Shown: positions 1 through 6,599, counted from the stretch's first letter. The stretch is 7,348 nt of DNA from an uncultured Subdoligranulum sp. (GCA_900551395.1 URVX01000053.1:1-7348); one strand, 5' to 3'. Program-made: numbers and translations. The notes: generated from the sequence alone by a model not told the origin.

Positions 1-1664
1 ACCTGTATATCGAAAAGGAAATGAGTATAAACGACGAGATTGACAAGCTGCGTCACTCGGCAACCTGCTCGCTTTTTGAAAGACGGGACACTTTGGTTGT
101 TGCGAGCGTGTCCTGCATTTACGGCTTGGGCGCTCCGGGAGAATATTACCAGATGAGCCTGTCCATACGTCCGGGAGACAACGTCGACCGCGACGCCGTG
201 GTGAGAAAGCTGGTGGAAATTCAATACCAGCGCAACGACATGGATTTTCATCGCGGCACGTTCAGAGTGCGCGGCGACGTTCTGGAGATTTTTCCCTCTT
301 ACAGCTCGGACAAGTGCATAAGGGTGGAGTTTTTCGGCGACGAAATAGAAAAAATCAGTGAAATAGAGGCGGTGAGCGGCAGGACGCTCGCCACTCTTTT
401 GCATTGCTTTATATTTCCCGCAAGCCATTATGTGGTAAACGGTCTTACTATGGAAAAGTCCATAGAGAACATCAGACGGGACATGATTGCGGAAACCGAG
501 GCGCTGGAAAAGCAGGGCAAGGCGATAGAAGCGTATCGGCTCAAGCAACGCGCCTCCTACGACATAGAAATGCTCAAGGAAATGGGCTTTTGCAGCGGAA
601 TAGAAAACTACTCCCGCTATTTCGACGGGCGCAGTCCGGGACAGCCGCCGTATACGCTGCTGGATTATTTCCCCGAGGATTTTATTACCTTTGTGGACGA
701 AAGCCACATGACGCTGCCGCAGGTGCGCGGCATGTACAACGGCGACAGGGCGCGCAAGGAAAATCTCGTAAACTACGGCTTCCGCATGAAAAGCGCCTTC
801 GACAACCGTCCATTGACCTTTGAGGAATTTGACGCGAGAGTGGGGCAGATGATATGCGTGTCGGCAACGCCCGCGGAATACGAGCTTTCGCGCGCCGACA
901 ATGTTGCGGAGCAGATTATCCGCCCGACGGGGCTGCTCGACCCCGAAATCGAGCTGCACCCGGTAGACGGGCAGATAGACCATCTGCTCGGAGAAATATC
1001 CGCAGTCGTGGAGCGGAGGGGAAAGGTGCTGGTGACCACGCTTACAAAGCGTATGGCGGAGTCTCTTACAGACTACATGACGCAGCGCGACATACGTGTC
1101 AGGTATCTTCACAGCGACATAGACACGCTGGAGCGGGTGGACATAATAAGCGATCTTAAAAACGACCGGTTCGACGTGCTTGTGGGCATAAACCTCCTGC
1201 GCGAGGGGCTCGATCTTCCCGCAGTAGAGCTGGTGTGTATTCTGGACGCCGACAAGGAGGGCTTTTTGCGCAGCGAAAGCTCGCTCATCCAGACTATAGG
1301 CCGCGCGGCGCGCAACGAAAGAGGGCGCGTAATCATGTACGCCGACACTGTGACGGGAAGCATGCGGCGGGCTATCGACGAGACCGACAGACGCAGGAAT
1401 ATTCAGGACGACTACAACAAGAAACACGGAATAATCCCCAAAACCATAGTTCACGACGTCAAAAACACTCTGGAAATCACCAAGAAAGAAAACGCCGTCG
1501 GCGAAAAGGATTTAAGGGCGGAAATAGAAAGACTGACCGCACAGATGAAAGAATGCGCCTCCCGTCTGGATTTTGAAAAGGCGATAGAGCTTAGGGAGCA
1601 GGTCTCAAAGCTGGAAAGGCGTCTAAATGCGGCGAAAAACAAGAAAACGGGCAGAACCGGCTGA
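1..1664 (+). CDS. uvrB: Excinuclease ABC subunit UvrB (5'-truncated by window edge)
   Basis: UvrB is the damage-verifying helicase-like subunit of nucleotide excision repair. It is loaded by UvrA and then recruits UvrC for incision. The reading frame is open from base 3 (Leu-Tyr-Ile-Glu-Lys), which matches the family's conserved YIEK...INDEIDKLRHSAT segment, so the gene starts upstream. The in-frame ATG at 21 is internal. By comparison with E. coli UvrB, about 105-110 N-terminal residues, including Walker A, are missing. Visible landmarks are SVSCIYGLG with the beta-hairpin region just after it, the IFPASH motif, the Walker B-like DESH at 696-707, VSATPAEYEL near 860, the helicase C-terminal motifs VLVGINLLREGLDLP near 1180, and QTIGRAARN at 1290-1316. 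A C-terminal UVR domain (about 1512-1625, LDFEKAIELREQ) is the UvrC-contacting helix pair. The gene ends at TGA 1662-1664, 12 bases before uvrA, with which it is surely co-transcribed. Identification is secure. Confidence 0.98.
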   Translation, partial: LYIEKEMSINDEIDKLRHSATCSLFERRDTLVVASVSCIYGLGAPGEYYQMSLSIRPGDNVDRDAVVRKLVEIQYQRNDMDFHRGTFRVRGDVLEIFPSYSSDKCIRVEFFGDEIEKISEIEAVSGRTLATLLHCFIFPASHYVVNGLTMEKSIENIRRDMIAETEALEKQGKAIEAYRLKQRASYDIEMLKEMGFCSGIENYSRYFDGRSPGQPPYTLLDYFPEDFITFVDESHMTLPQVRGMYNGDRARKENLVNYGFRMKSAFDNRPLTFEEFDARVGQMICVSATPAEYELSRADNVAEQIIRPTGLLDPEIELHPVDGQIDHLLGEISAVVERRGKVLVTTLTKRMAESLTDYMTQRDIRVRYLHSDIDTLERVDIISDLKNDRFDVLVGINLLREGLDLPAVELVCILDADKEGFLRSESSLIQTIGRAARNERGRVIMYADTVTGSMRRAIDETDRRRNIQDDYNKKHGIIPKTIVHDVKNTLEITKKENAVGEKDLRAEIERLTAQMKECASRLDFEKAIELREQVSKLERRLNAAKNKKTGRTG

Positions 1665-1676
1665 TTTCGGCAATTT

Positions 1677-4496
1677 ATGAAGAACGAAATAATAATCAAA
1701 AACGCAAAGGAAAACAATCTCAAGGGCATAGATTTAACGATCCCCCGCGACAAGCTGGTGCTTTTCACGGGGATTTCGGGCAGCGGAAAAAGCAGCCTTG
1801 CATTCGACACAATATTTGCAGAGGGACAGCGCCGCTATATCGAAAGTCTGTCGGCTTATGCCAGACAATTTCTCGGGCAGAGGGACAAGCCGGATGTGGA
1901 AAGCATAGAGGGGCTTTCTCCCGCCATATCAATCGACCAGAAAACTACTTCCTCAAATCCTCGCAGCACTGTGGGGACGGTTACGGAGATTTACGACTAT
2001 CTGCGCTTGCTCTACGCGAGAGCGGGCACGCCTTATTGTCCCGAATGCGGCAGGGAAATAAAGCGCCAGACTGTGGATCAGATAGCCGACAAGGTGAGAG
2101 CCTTGGGCGCGGGCGCAAAAATACAGATACTTGCTCCCGTTGTGCGCAGCCGAAAGGGAGAGTTTTTAAAGCTGTTCGAAAGCCTGAAAAAACAGGGCTT
2201 CGTGCGTGTAAACGTGGACGGCGAGCAACGGTTGCTTGACGAAGAAATAAAACTCGAAAAAACCTACAAGCACTCCATAAGCGTTGTGGTGGACCGTCTG
2301 TCCGTCAAGGAAGACATGTCACGGAGGCTTTACGACAGTCTTGAAACGGCGCTCAAGCTTGCGGAGGGGCTTGTGATAGTCAAGACGGAGGACTCGGAAA
2401 CGCTGTTCTCCGAAAAGCTGTCCTGCCCCGACTGCGGCGTGACGCTGGAGGAGCTGGAGCCGCGTATGTTTTCCTTCAACAGCCCTTTCGGCGCCTGCCC
2501 CGACTGCACCGGCATGGGCTTCAAGAGGGAGTTCGACCCCGACCTCGTGATACCCGACAAAACCAAGTCGCTTGCGGGCGGCGCGGTCAAGCTTATGGGC
2601 TTCAATCTGGACGGCGGCGTAATGCAGCTTTATATAAAGGCTCTGGCAAAGCGCTACGGCTTCGATATAAACACTCCGGTCAAAGACCTTCCCGAAGAAA
2701 TTATGCGTATACTGCTGTGGGGAAACGTCGGAGAACCGCTGTTGATTGAATATCAGACGCGCAGCTTCGAGGGGCAGTATACCAAGCATTGGCACGGACT
2801 GATACCCACGCTGGAAAGACGTTACAACGAGTCGACCAGCGACACCGTGCGGCGGGAATACGAAAATTATATGGTGGACAGGGAGTGCCCCGCCTGTCAA
2901 GGTCGTCGTCTCAAAAAAGAGGTGCTTTCCGTAAAAATCGGAGGCAAGAATATTTACGAGCTTACGCAGATGAGCGTGGACGAGTGCGTGGAGTTTTTCA
3001 ACGCGTTGGAGCTTGACGAAACAAGGACGCTTATCGCGCGTATGGTGCTCAAGGAAATCACGGCGCGGCTCAACTTTTTAAAGGACGTAGGGTTGAATTA
3101 TCTTACGCTTGCGCGTTCCTCAGGCTCCTTGTCGGGCGGAGAGGCGCAGAGAATAAGGCTGGCTACGCAGATAGGCAGCGGGCTTGTGGGCGTGCTTTAT
3201 ATTCTCGACGAGCCAAGCATCGGTCTGCACCAGCGTGACAACGAAAAGCTTATCGGAACGCTGCTGCACCTTCGGGACTTGGGAAACACGCTTATCGTGG
3301 TGGAGCACGACGAGGATACCATACGCGCCGCTGATTTTGTCGTGGACGTGGGACCGGGCGCGGGAGTTCACGGCGGCGAAATCGTTGCTACGGGTACGCC
3401 GCAGGAGATTATGGCTTGTCCGCGTTCGATTACCGGACAGTATCTTTCGGGAGCGAAAAAAATACCCGTGCCGGAAGCGCGCAGGGAGGGCAGCGGAAAA
3501 TTTCTGCGTGTTCGCGGAGCGCGCAAAAACAATCTCAAAAATATAGACTTAGACATACCGCTGGGCGTGCTCAACGTGATTACGGGCGTTTCGGGCAGCG
3601 GAAAGAGCAGCCTGGTCAACGAAATTCTGAGTCCTTATCTTTCGGAAAAGCTCAACGGCGCGCGGCACGTAACGGTGGAGTGCGACGCGATAGAGGGCTT
3701 GGAGCACCTCGACAAGGTGATAAACATAGACCAGAGTCCCATAGGGCGCACGCCGCGCAGCAATCCCGCTACTTATACGGGCATGTTTACCGCAATACGC
3801 GATTTGTTCGCTTCAACTCCCGACGCAAAGGAGAGGGGATACAAGGCGGGGCGGTTTTCCTTCAACGTGGCGGGCGGCAGGTGCGAAAACTGCGCGGGCG
3901 ACGGCATACTGAAAATAGAGATGAATTTTCTGCCCGACGTGTACGTGCCCTGCGAGGTGTGTCACGGAAACCGCTACAACCGCGAAACGCTTCAGGTCAG
4001 ATACAAGGGCAAGAACATATCCGAGGTGCTGGATATGCGGGTAGAGGACGCGCTGGAGTTTTTCGACAGCATCCCCGCGATAAAAAACAAGCTTCAGACG
4101 CTGTTCGACGTGGGACTTGGGTATATCAAGCTGGGACAGTCCGCAACGACTCTTTCGGGAGGAGAGGCGCAGAGAGTAAAGCTTTCCACCGAGCTTTCAA
4201 AACGAAGCACGGGCAAATCGGTTTATCTGCTGGACGAGCCTACAACGGGGCTGCACACGGCAGACGTGGAAAAGCTGATTAAAATTTTGCAGCGTCTGGT
4301 CGCGTCCGGAAACACGGTTATCGTCATCGAGCACAATCTCGACATTATCAAGGTTGCCGACAACGTAATAGATTTGGGACCCGAAGGGGGCAACTGCGGC
4401 GGCGCCGTTGTGGCGCAGGGTACTCCCGAGCAAATAGCTCAAATCAAAGAAAGCTATACGGGACGTTTTTTAAAGACGGTTCTCGAAAGAAAATAA
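1677..4496 (+). CDS. uvrA: Excinuclease ABC subunit UvrA
   Basis: UvrA is the dimeric ABC-type ATPase that finds bulky DNA lesions and delivers UvrB. The gene is complete at 939 residues, the usual family length. Both nucleotide-binding domains are intact. Walker A GISGSGKSS lies at residues 32-40 and GVSGSGKSS at 637-645. The ABC signature LSGGEAQR occurs at 485-492 and 826-833, each followed by a Walker B (ILDEPSIGLH, LLDEPTTGLH). Cysteine pairs at 250/253 and 274/277, and at 736/739 and 759/762, form the zinc modules; further CxxC motifs sit at 121/124 and near 404. The ATG at 1677 gives the canonical N-terminus (IIIKNAKENNLK). No convincing Shine-Dalgarno precedes it, so translation is probably coupled to uvrB, whose stop is 12 bases upstream. 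A strong terminator follows the TAA. Family assignment is certain; the coupling is inference. Confidence 0.99.
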   Translation: MKNEIIIKNAKENNLKGIDLTIPRDKLVLFTGISGSGKSSLAFDTIFAEGQRRYIESLSAYARQFLGQRDKPDVESIEGLSPAISIDQKTTSSNPRSTVGTVTEIYDYLRLLYARAGTPYCPECGREIKRQTVDQIADKVRALGAGAKIQILAPVVRSRKGEFLKLFESLKKQGFVRVNVDGEQRLLDEEIKLEKTYKHSISVVVDRLSVKEDMSRRLYDSLETALKLAEGLVIVKTEDSETLFSEKLSCPDCGVTLEELEPRMFSFNSPFGACPDCTGMGFKREFDPDLVIPDKTKSLAGGAVKLMGFNLDGGVMQLYIKALAKRYGFDINTPVKDLPEEIMRILLWGNVGEPLLIEYQTRSFEGQYTKHWHGLIPTLERRYNESTSDTVRREYENYMVDRECPACQGRRLKKEVLSVKIGGKNIYELTQMSVDECVEFFNALELDETRTLIARMVLKEITARLNFLKDVGLNYLTLARSSGSLSGGEAQRIRLATQIGSGLVGVLYILDEPSIGLHQRDNEKLIGTLLHLRDLGNTLIVVEHDEDTIRAADFVVDVGPGAGVHGGEIVATGTPQEIMACPRSITGQYLSGAKKIPVPEARREGSGKFLRVRGARKNNLKNIDLDIPLGVLNVITGVSGSGKSSLVNEILSPYLSEKLNGARHVTVECDAIEGLEHLDKVINIDQSPIGRTPRSNPATYTGMFTAIRDLFASTPDAKERGYKAGRFSFNVAGGRCENCAGDGILKIEMNFLPDVYVPCEVCHGNRYNRETLQVRYKGKNISEVLDMRVEDALEFFDSIPAIKNKLQTLFDVGLGYIKLGQSATTLSGGEAQRVKLSTELSKRSTGKSVYLLDEPTTGLHTADVEKLIKILQRLVASGNTVIVIEHNLDIIKVADNVIDLGPEGGNCGGAVVAQGTPEQIAQIKESYTGRFLKTVLERK

Positions 4497-4504
4497 CAAA
4501 AAAT

Positions 4505-4532
4505 CTCCTCCCGTTTCGGGAGGAGTTTTTTT
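4505..4532 (+). terminator. Bidirectional intrinsic terminator between uvrA and the DUF4363 gene
   Basis: A perfect 9-bp stem (CTCCTCCCG at 4505-4513 pairing with CGGGAGGAG at 4517-4525, loop TTT) is followed by seven T residues on the plus strand. It begins eight bases after the uvrA stop. The left flank carries six A residues (4498-4503), so the minus-strand transcript sees the same hairpin followed by A then six T. It can therefore also end the DUF421-DUF4363 transcript arriving from the right. Confidence 0.93.
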
Positions 4533-4626
4533 GCCGCAAAAAACGAATAACGGTTGTTTTTGCGGATTGCACCGCTTAGCGGCTTGGAAATTCAGGCTCT
4601 GAATGTGAGGCGTTTTTTGACGAAAA
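4533..4626. repeat. Convergent intergenic spacer with a second inverted repeat
   Basis: This short gap between the terminator and the DUF4363 stop holds no credible gene. It contains a 9-bp inverted repeat, CCGCAAAAA at 4534-4542 against TTTTTGCGG at 4557-4565, with a 14-base loop. A small perfect hairpin, ATTCAG/CTGAAT, lies at 4590-4604 with a run of six T at 4613-4618 downstream on the plus strand. Both lie within the 3' untranslated region of the minus-strand operon. They could stabilise its mRNA end or back up termination, but no specific role can be read from the sequence. Confidence 0.5.
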
Positions 4627-5001
4627 TCAAAGGATATGCCGCAGCTTGGGCTCTGCGAGATGCCTTACGTACATGGCAAGCCTTCTTACAACCTCGAGCT
4701 GAACGAGGCAGGAGTCGAAGTCTTCCGTTTCAACGTAGCCCTTTGTTTCGGAAACGCGCAGATTGAGCTCGTAAACGTCGTTGTGCGGGAGGAAAAATTC
4801 GCATTTTTCTCTGACGTCGTACCACATTTTGTCGTACCTGTCAAACTGCTCCGGCGTCAGCTCTTCTTTTTTCGCAAGCTCGATGAGCTTGTCCGTTTCG
4901 GCGACGAACTCATCGAAGATGTTGTTTACGATAAGCGCTTCGGCTATTCCCGCGCCGACAAGAAACAGCAGTACGAGAATGGGAATCAAAATGTTTTTCA
5001 C
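4627..5001 (-). CDS. DUF4363 family membrane-anchored protein
   Basis: This encodes a 124-residue protein of unknown function. One hydrophobic N-terminal segment (about residues 4-25) looks like a membrane anchor or uncleaved signal, with the rest likely extracytoplasmic. The remainder is acidic and mostly helical, and it has the DUF4363-like layout: a central tryptophan (DKMWYDVREK), an H-N-[DE]-[VI]-x-E element (LPHNDVYELN), then two amphipathic helices spanning a D-F/Y-x-S-x-L-x-Q-L region. The start is GTG at 5001, not ATG. It is supported by a near-perfect AAGGAGGA at 5018-5011 with 9-base spacing. The start codon overlaps the DUF421 stop (GTGA, 4 bp), which indicates translational coupling. 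DUF421 followed by DUF4363 is, to my knowledge, a recurring gene pair in Clostridia and Bacilli, so the two products probably act together at the membrane. The biochemical role is unknown. The family call is from remembered pattern, not a search. Confidence 0.8.
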   Translation of the reverse strand: MKNILIPILVLLFLVGAGIAEALIVNNIFDEFVAETDKLIELAKKEELTPEQFDRYDKMWYDVREKCEFFLPHNDVYELNLRVSETKGYVETEDFDSCLVQLEVVRRLAMYVRHLAEPKLRHIL

Positions 5002-5681
5002 AGCAGTTGTTCCTCCTTCTGCGTCAGGTCAAAGCTGAAAATCGGGCGGTTTGCCGGCTGTATCACTACATGGTTTGTTTCGTCCACCGTCATCAGCATC
5101 ACGTTTTTCAGCTTTATTTTATGTTTTTGCAGCAGCGCTTCCGCCTTGCTCTTGTCGACTCCGTGCTGTTTGAGGTCGTCCTCCGACCACTTTCCGTCGA
5201 GGACAAGCGGAATAGGCAGCCGCTGCTGCTTGTCCTCCAGATTTTTTTTGGGGATGACCGAAAGCTGACCGTTGGTTTCCATCAGCGCGTATTTGATTTC
5301 CTCGACGGAAAAATATCCCGCGCTGCGAATAGCCTGCATGAGGTCGCACGTCTGCATGTTGAGCTTTTTAAGCAAATCCTTGTCGATTCCGTTTTTGTTT
5401 ATGACAAGCAGCGGCTTGCCGGAAATGAGAGACTGCAGCTTGCTGTTTTTCATAAGCAGCACGATAAACTGGTGCACGACATACAGCGTGAGAATACAAA
5501 CAATGCCGTAAATCAGAGGTATGCTTCTGTCTCCCATAGGTATGCAGGCGATTTCGGAAATTACGAGCGTTATAACCAGCTCGAAAGGCTCCATTTCGCC
5601 TATCTGTCGTTTGCCCATCAGCCTGATTATCACAAGCAGAACGGCGAAAATTATCAGTCCTCTGAAAAATATCGTCAACAT
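4998..5681 (-). CDS. DUF421 domain (YetF-like) integral membrane protein
   Basis: This encodes a 227-residue membrane protein of the DUF421/YetF family. Three predicted transmembrane segments lie at about residues 4-20, 31-48 and 53-76, followed by a cytoplasmic alpha/beta region. The family hallmark RLMGKRQIGEMEPFELV lies at residues 20-36, followed by a conserved-looking ISEIACIPMGD. The soluble part carries the usual sequence of elements: SGKPLLVINKNGI, then DLMQAIRSAGYFSVEEIKYA, then a second strand-rich repeat beginning near IPLVLDGK. I chose ATG 5681 because the family typically begins a few residues before the first membrane segment. An in-frame TTG at 5717 would add 12 polar residues and is not supported. 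Neither start has a good Shine-Dalgarno. The gene overlaps the DUF4363 gene by 4 bp at its 3' end and diverges from folT. Members have been linked to sporulation or membrane functions in some Bacillota, but the molecular function is not established. Confidence 0.9.
   Translation of the reverse strand: MLTIFFRGLIIFAVLLVIIRLMGKRQIGEMEPFELVITLVISEIACIPMGDRSIPLIYGIVCILTLYVVHQFIVLLMKNSKLQSLISGKPLLVINKNGIDKDLLKKLNMQTCDLMQAIRSAGYFSVEEIKYALMETNGQLSVIPKKNLEDKQQRLPIPLVLDGKWSEDDLKQHGVDKSKAEALLQKHKIKLKNVMLMTVDETNHVVIQPANRPIFSFDLTQKEEQLL
5011..5018 (-). promoter_or_regulatory. Ribosome binding site fixing the GTG start of the DUF4363 gene
   Basis: Read on the minus strand this is AAGGAGGA, nearly full complementarity to the 16S anti-SD, ending 9 bases before the GTG at 5001. 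It lies inside the end of the DUF421 coding region. It is the main reason for choosing the GTG over any internal start. Confidence 0.9.
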
Positions 5682-5723
5682 AATTTTATTTTGCGGATTG
5701 AGTAAAAAAATATGCAAAAACGA

Positions 5724-5752
5724 TTTACAAACAAACGGACAGCGGCTATAAT
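5724..5752 (+). promoter_or_regulatory. Sigma-A-type promoter for the folT leader
   Basis: The -35 element TTTACA (5724-5729; consensus TTGACA with one mismatch) and a perfect -10 TATAAT (5747-5752) are separated by exactly 17 bp. The predicted transcription start is about 5758-5760, directly at the 5' edge of the THF aptamer. The placement, one promoter feeding one riboswitch, strongly supports the call. Confidence 0.88.
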
Positions 5753-5757
5753 GTCAT

Positions 5758-5857
5758 CAGCAAAGTAGGGCACGCGCGTAAAGTGTCGGCGGATGGGAAG
5801 TCGCCGCCGGACGAAAGACGACAGTCTGCGGTGTGTGTCCGCGTCCGTTGCGACATG
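5758..5857 (+). ncRNA. Tetrahydrofolate (THF) riboswitch aptamer
   Basis: The leader RNA matches the remembered THF-I consensus in order: GTAG (5765-5768), GCGTAAAGTG (5776-5785; family GCGUUAAGUG), ATGGGAAGTCG in the P3 loop, ACGAAA (5811-5816), GCGGTG (5828-5833) and TTGC (5848-5851). Helices can be drawn. P2 pairs 5768-5773 (GGGCAC) with 5835-5840 (GTGTCC, one GU). P3 pairs CGGCGG 5787-5792 perfectly with CCGCCG 5804-5809. P4 pairs AGAC 5816-5819 with GTCT 5824-5827. P1 may be GCAA 5760-5763 with TTGC 5848-5851. A loop-to-tail pseudoknot, GTCG 5800-5803 with CGAC 5851-5854, is possible. The downstream gene is a FolT-like folate transporter component, the known target of this class. Such switches normally lower expression when reduced folates are bound. 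Exact ends and P1 are uncertain. Confidence 0.87.
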
Positions 5858-5865
5858 TTTTTTTT
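5834..5865 (+). terminator. Possible intrinsic terminator overlapping the aptamer 3' end
   Basis: A weak hairpin pairs 5834-5839 with 5852-5857 and GC 5841-5842 with 5850-5851, with C5840 bulged and loop GTCCGTT. It is followed at once by eight T residues (5858-5865). It reuses the 3' strand of P2 and the conserved TTGC, so it cannot coexist with the folded aptamer. The stem has GU pairs and a bulge, so the T run could be incidental. Confidence 0.35.
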
Positions 5866-5937
5866 CGCAAATTTTTTGTTGCGCCCGTCTGTTTGTTCAG
5901 TCGGATTTTACCTGAGCGAAAAAGGCTTTATCGTACG

Positions 5938-5962
5938 GACCTTTCTGAAATTTTGGGAGGTC
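5938..5962 (+). promoter_or_regulatory. Hairpin sequestering the folT ribosome binding site
   Basis: GACCTTTC (5938-5945) can pair over 8 bp, two of them GU, with GGGAGGTC (5955-5962), leaving a 9-base loop. The right arm contains the folT Shine-Dalgarno GGGAGG (5955-5960), which sits 10 bases before the ATG at 5971. The hairpin is followed by TTTTTCTT, so it could block translation or terminate transcription just before the gene. Its position between the THF aptamer and folT makes it the best candidate for the riboswitch expression platform. This is inference from complementarity only. Confidence 0.6.
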
Positions 5963-5970
5963 TTTTTCTT

Positions 5971-6570
5971 ATGTCAAAAAAAACTTATTACATCACTTTT
6001 ACAGCCGTTTTCGCGGCATTGGGTATCGTACTTAATATGACTTCGTTTTATATGGCGAAGATAGATACCTTCGGCAGAGTAAGTCTGGTTTACGCGTTCT
6101 GTTTTCTCGCGGGGTGCGTGCTCGGCCCCTGGCTGGGCGCGGGCGTCGCGGCAATAACGGACTTTTTGCCCGCCGTCATATTTCCGCAGGGACCCTGGAT
6201 GCCTCTGATAACCTTGTCCAACGCCGTCATGGCTTTGATTGCCGGCTTGTTTTTCAAGTATCTGCCCACAAAAAGCGTAACACTGAAAATTTCGCTTACA
6301 AGCGTCGTTACCTTTGTCGTATGTACGTTGGGGCTGACTGCTTTGGGAGAAACGCTGCTGTACAATATGGGAATGCAGGCTTTTTATCCTACGACAACCG
6401 CTCTCGTCAACAGCGGAATGTCCGTGTTCGTGGCGACTTTGGTGCGCAGGGCGACGGTGCAATGGTTTTGGCTGCTGCTAAACGCGGTCTTAACTGTTTT
6501 CGTTCTTAAATGTCCTGCGGTGATAAAATTCTTCCGCCGCAAAATAAGCGAATCGCGAAACGCCGCCTGA
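5971..6570 (+). CDS. folT: Folate-family ECF transporter S component (FolT-like)
   Basis: This encodes a 199-residue, very hydrophobic protein. It has about six membrane segments and a basic C-terminal tail, the size and shape of an energy-coupling-factor S component, which captures a vitamin at the outer membrane face and docks on a shared T/A/A' module. Matching features are the N-terminal helix with AALGIVL (residues 15-21), the G-P-W-L-G-A-G-V-A-A-I-T-D motif (52-64; family GPxxGAxxGxxxD) and FPQGPWMPLITLSNAVMAL after it, which resembles FolT proteins. Specificity for folate is inferred from that resemblance plus the THF riboswitch upstream. The ATG at 5971 is chosen because GGGAGG lies 10 bases before it; upstream in-frame GTG 5833 would run through the riboswitch. 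No ECF ATPase or T-subunit gene is in the window, consistent with a group II system whose energising module is encoded elsewhere. Confidence 0.85.
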   Translation: MSKKTYYITFTAVFAALGIVLNMTSFYMAKIDTFGRVSLVYAFCFLAGCVLGPWLGAGVAAITDFLPAVIFPQGPWMPLITLSNAVMALIAGLFFKYLPTKSVTLKISLTSVVTFVVCTLGLTALGETLLYNMGMQAFYPTTTALVNSGMSVFVATLVRRATVQWFWLLLNAVLTVFVLKCPAVIKFFRRKISESRNAA

Positions 6571-6599
6571 AGCAAACAAATTTTAGCGCAACAAAAAAA

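Noticed and set aside
392..414. Unusual-looking LATLLHCFIF stretch in UvrB, first suspected to be an insertion or frameshift.
   Set aside because: Counting residues between the EIEAVSG and IFPASH landmarks gives the same spacing as ordinary UvrB proteins. It is local substitution only.
2319..2900. Long minus-strand open frame antisense to uvrA (193 codons).
   Set aside because: It lies entirely within a certain gene, and its translation is low-complexity and resembles nothing. It is a by-product of codon bias in uvrA.
3416..4282. Long plus-strand open frame inside uvrA (288 codons).
   Set aside because: It is an out-of-frame reading of uvrA, very rich in Arg, Gly and Gln with no domain. uvrA itself is intact across it.
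4636..5705. Plus-strand open frames opposite DUF4363 and DUF421.
   Set aside because: They are mirror images of the two real minus-strand genes, with no ribosome binding sites and no recognisable protein features.
5682..5717. Alternative TTG start for the DUF421 gene, adding 12 residues.
   Set aside because: It has a rare start codon, no Shine-Dalgarno, and a tail not expected for the family. ATG 5681 places the first membrane segment correctly.
5833..5970. N-terminal extension of the folT frame from GTG 5833 (46 extra residues).
   Set aside because: It runs through the riboswitch, is rich in Arg and Phe with no family resemblance, and has no ribosome binding site. ATG 5971 has GGGAGG at the right distance.
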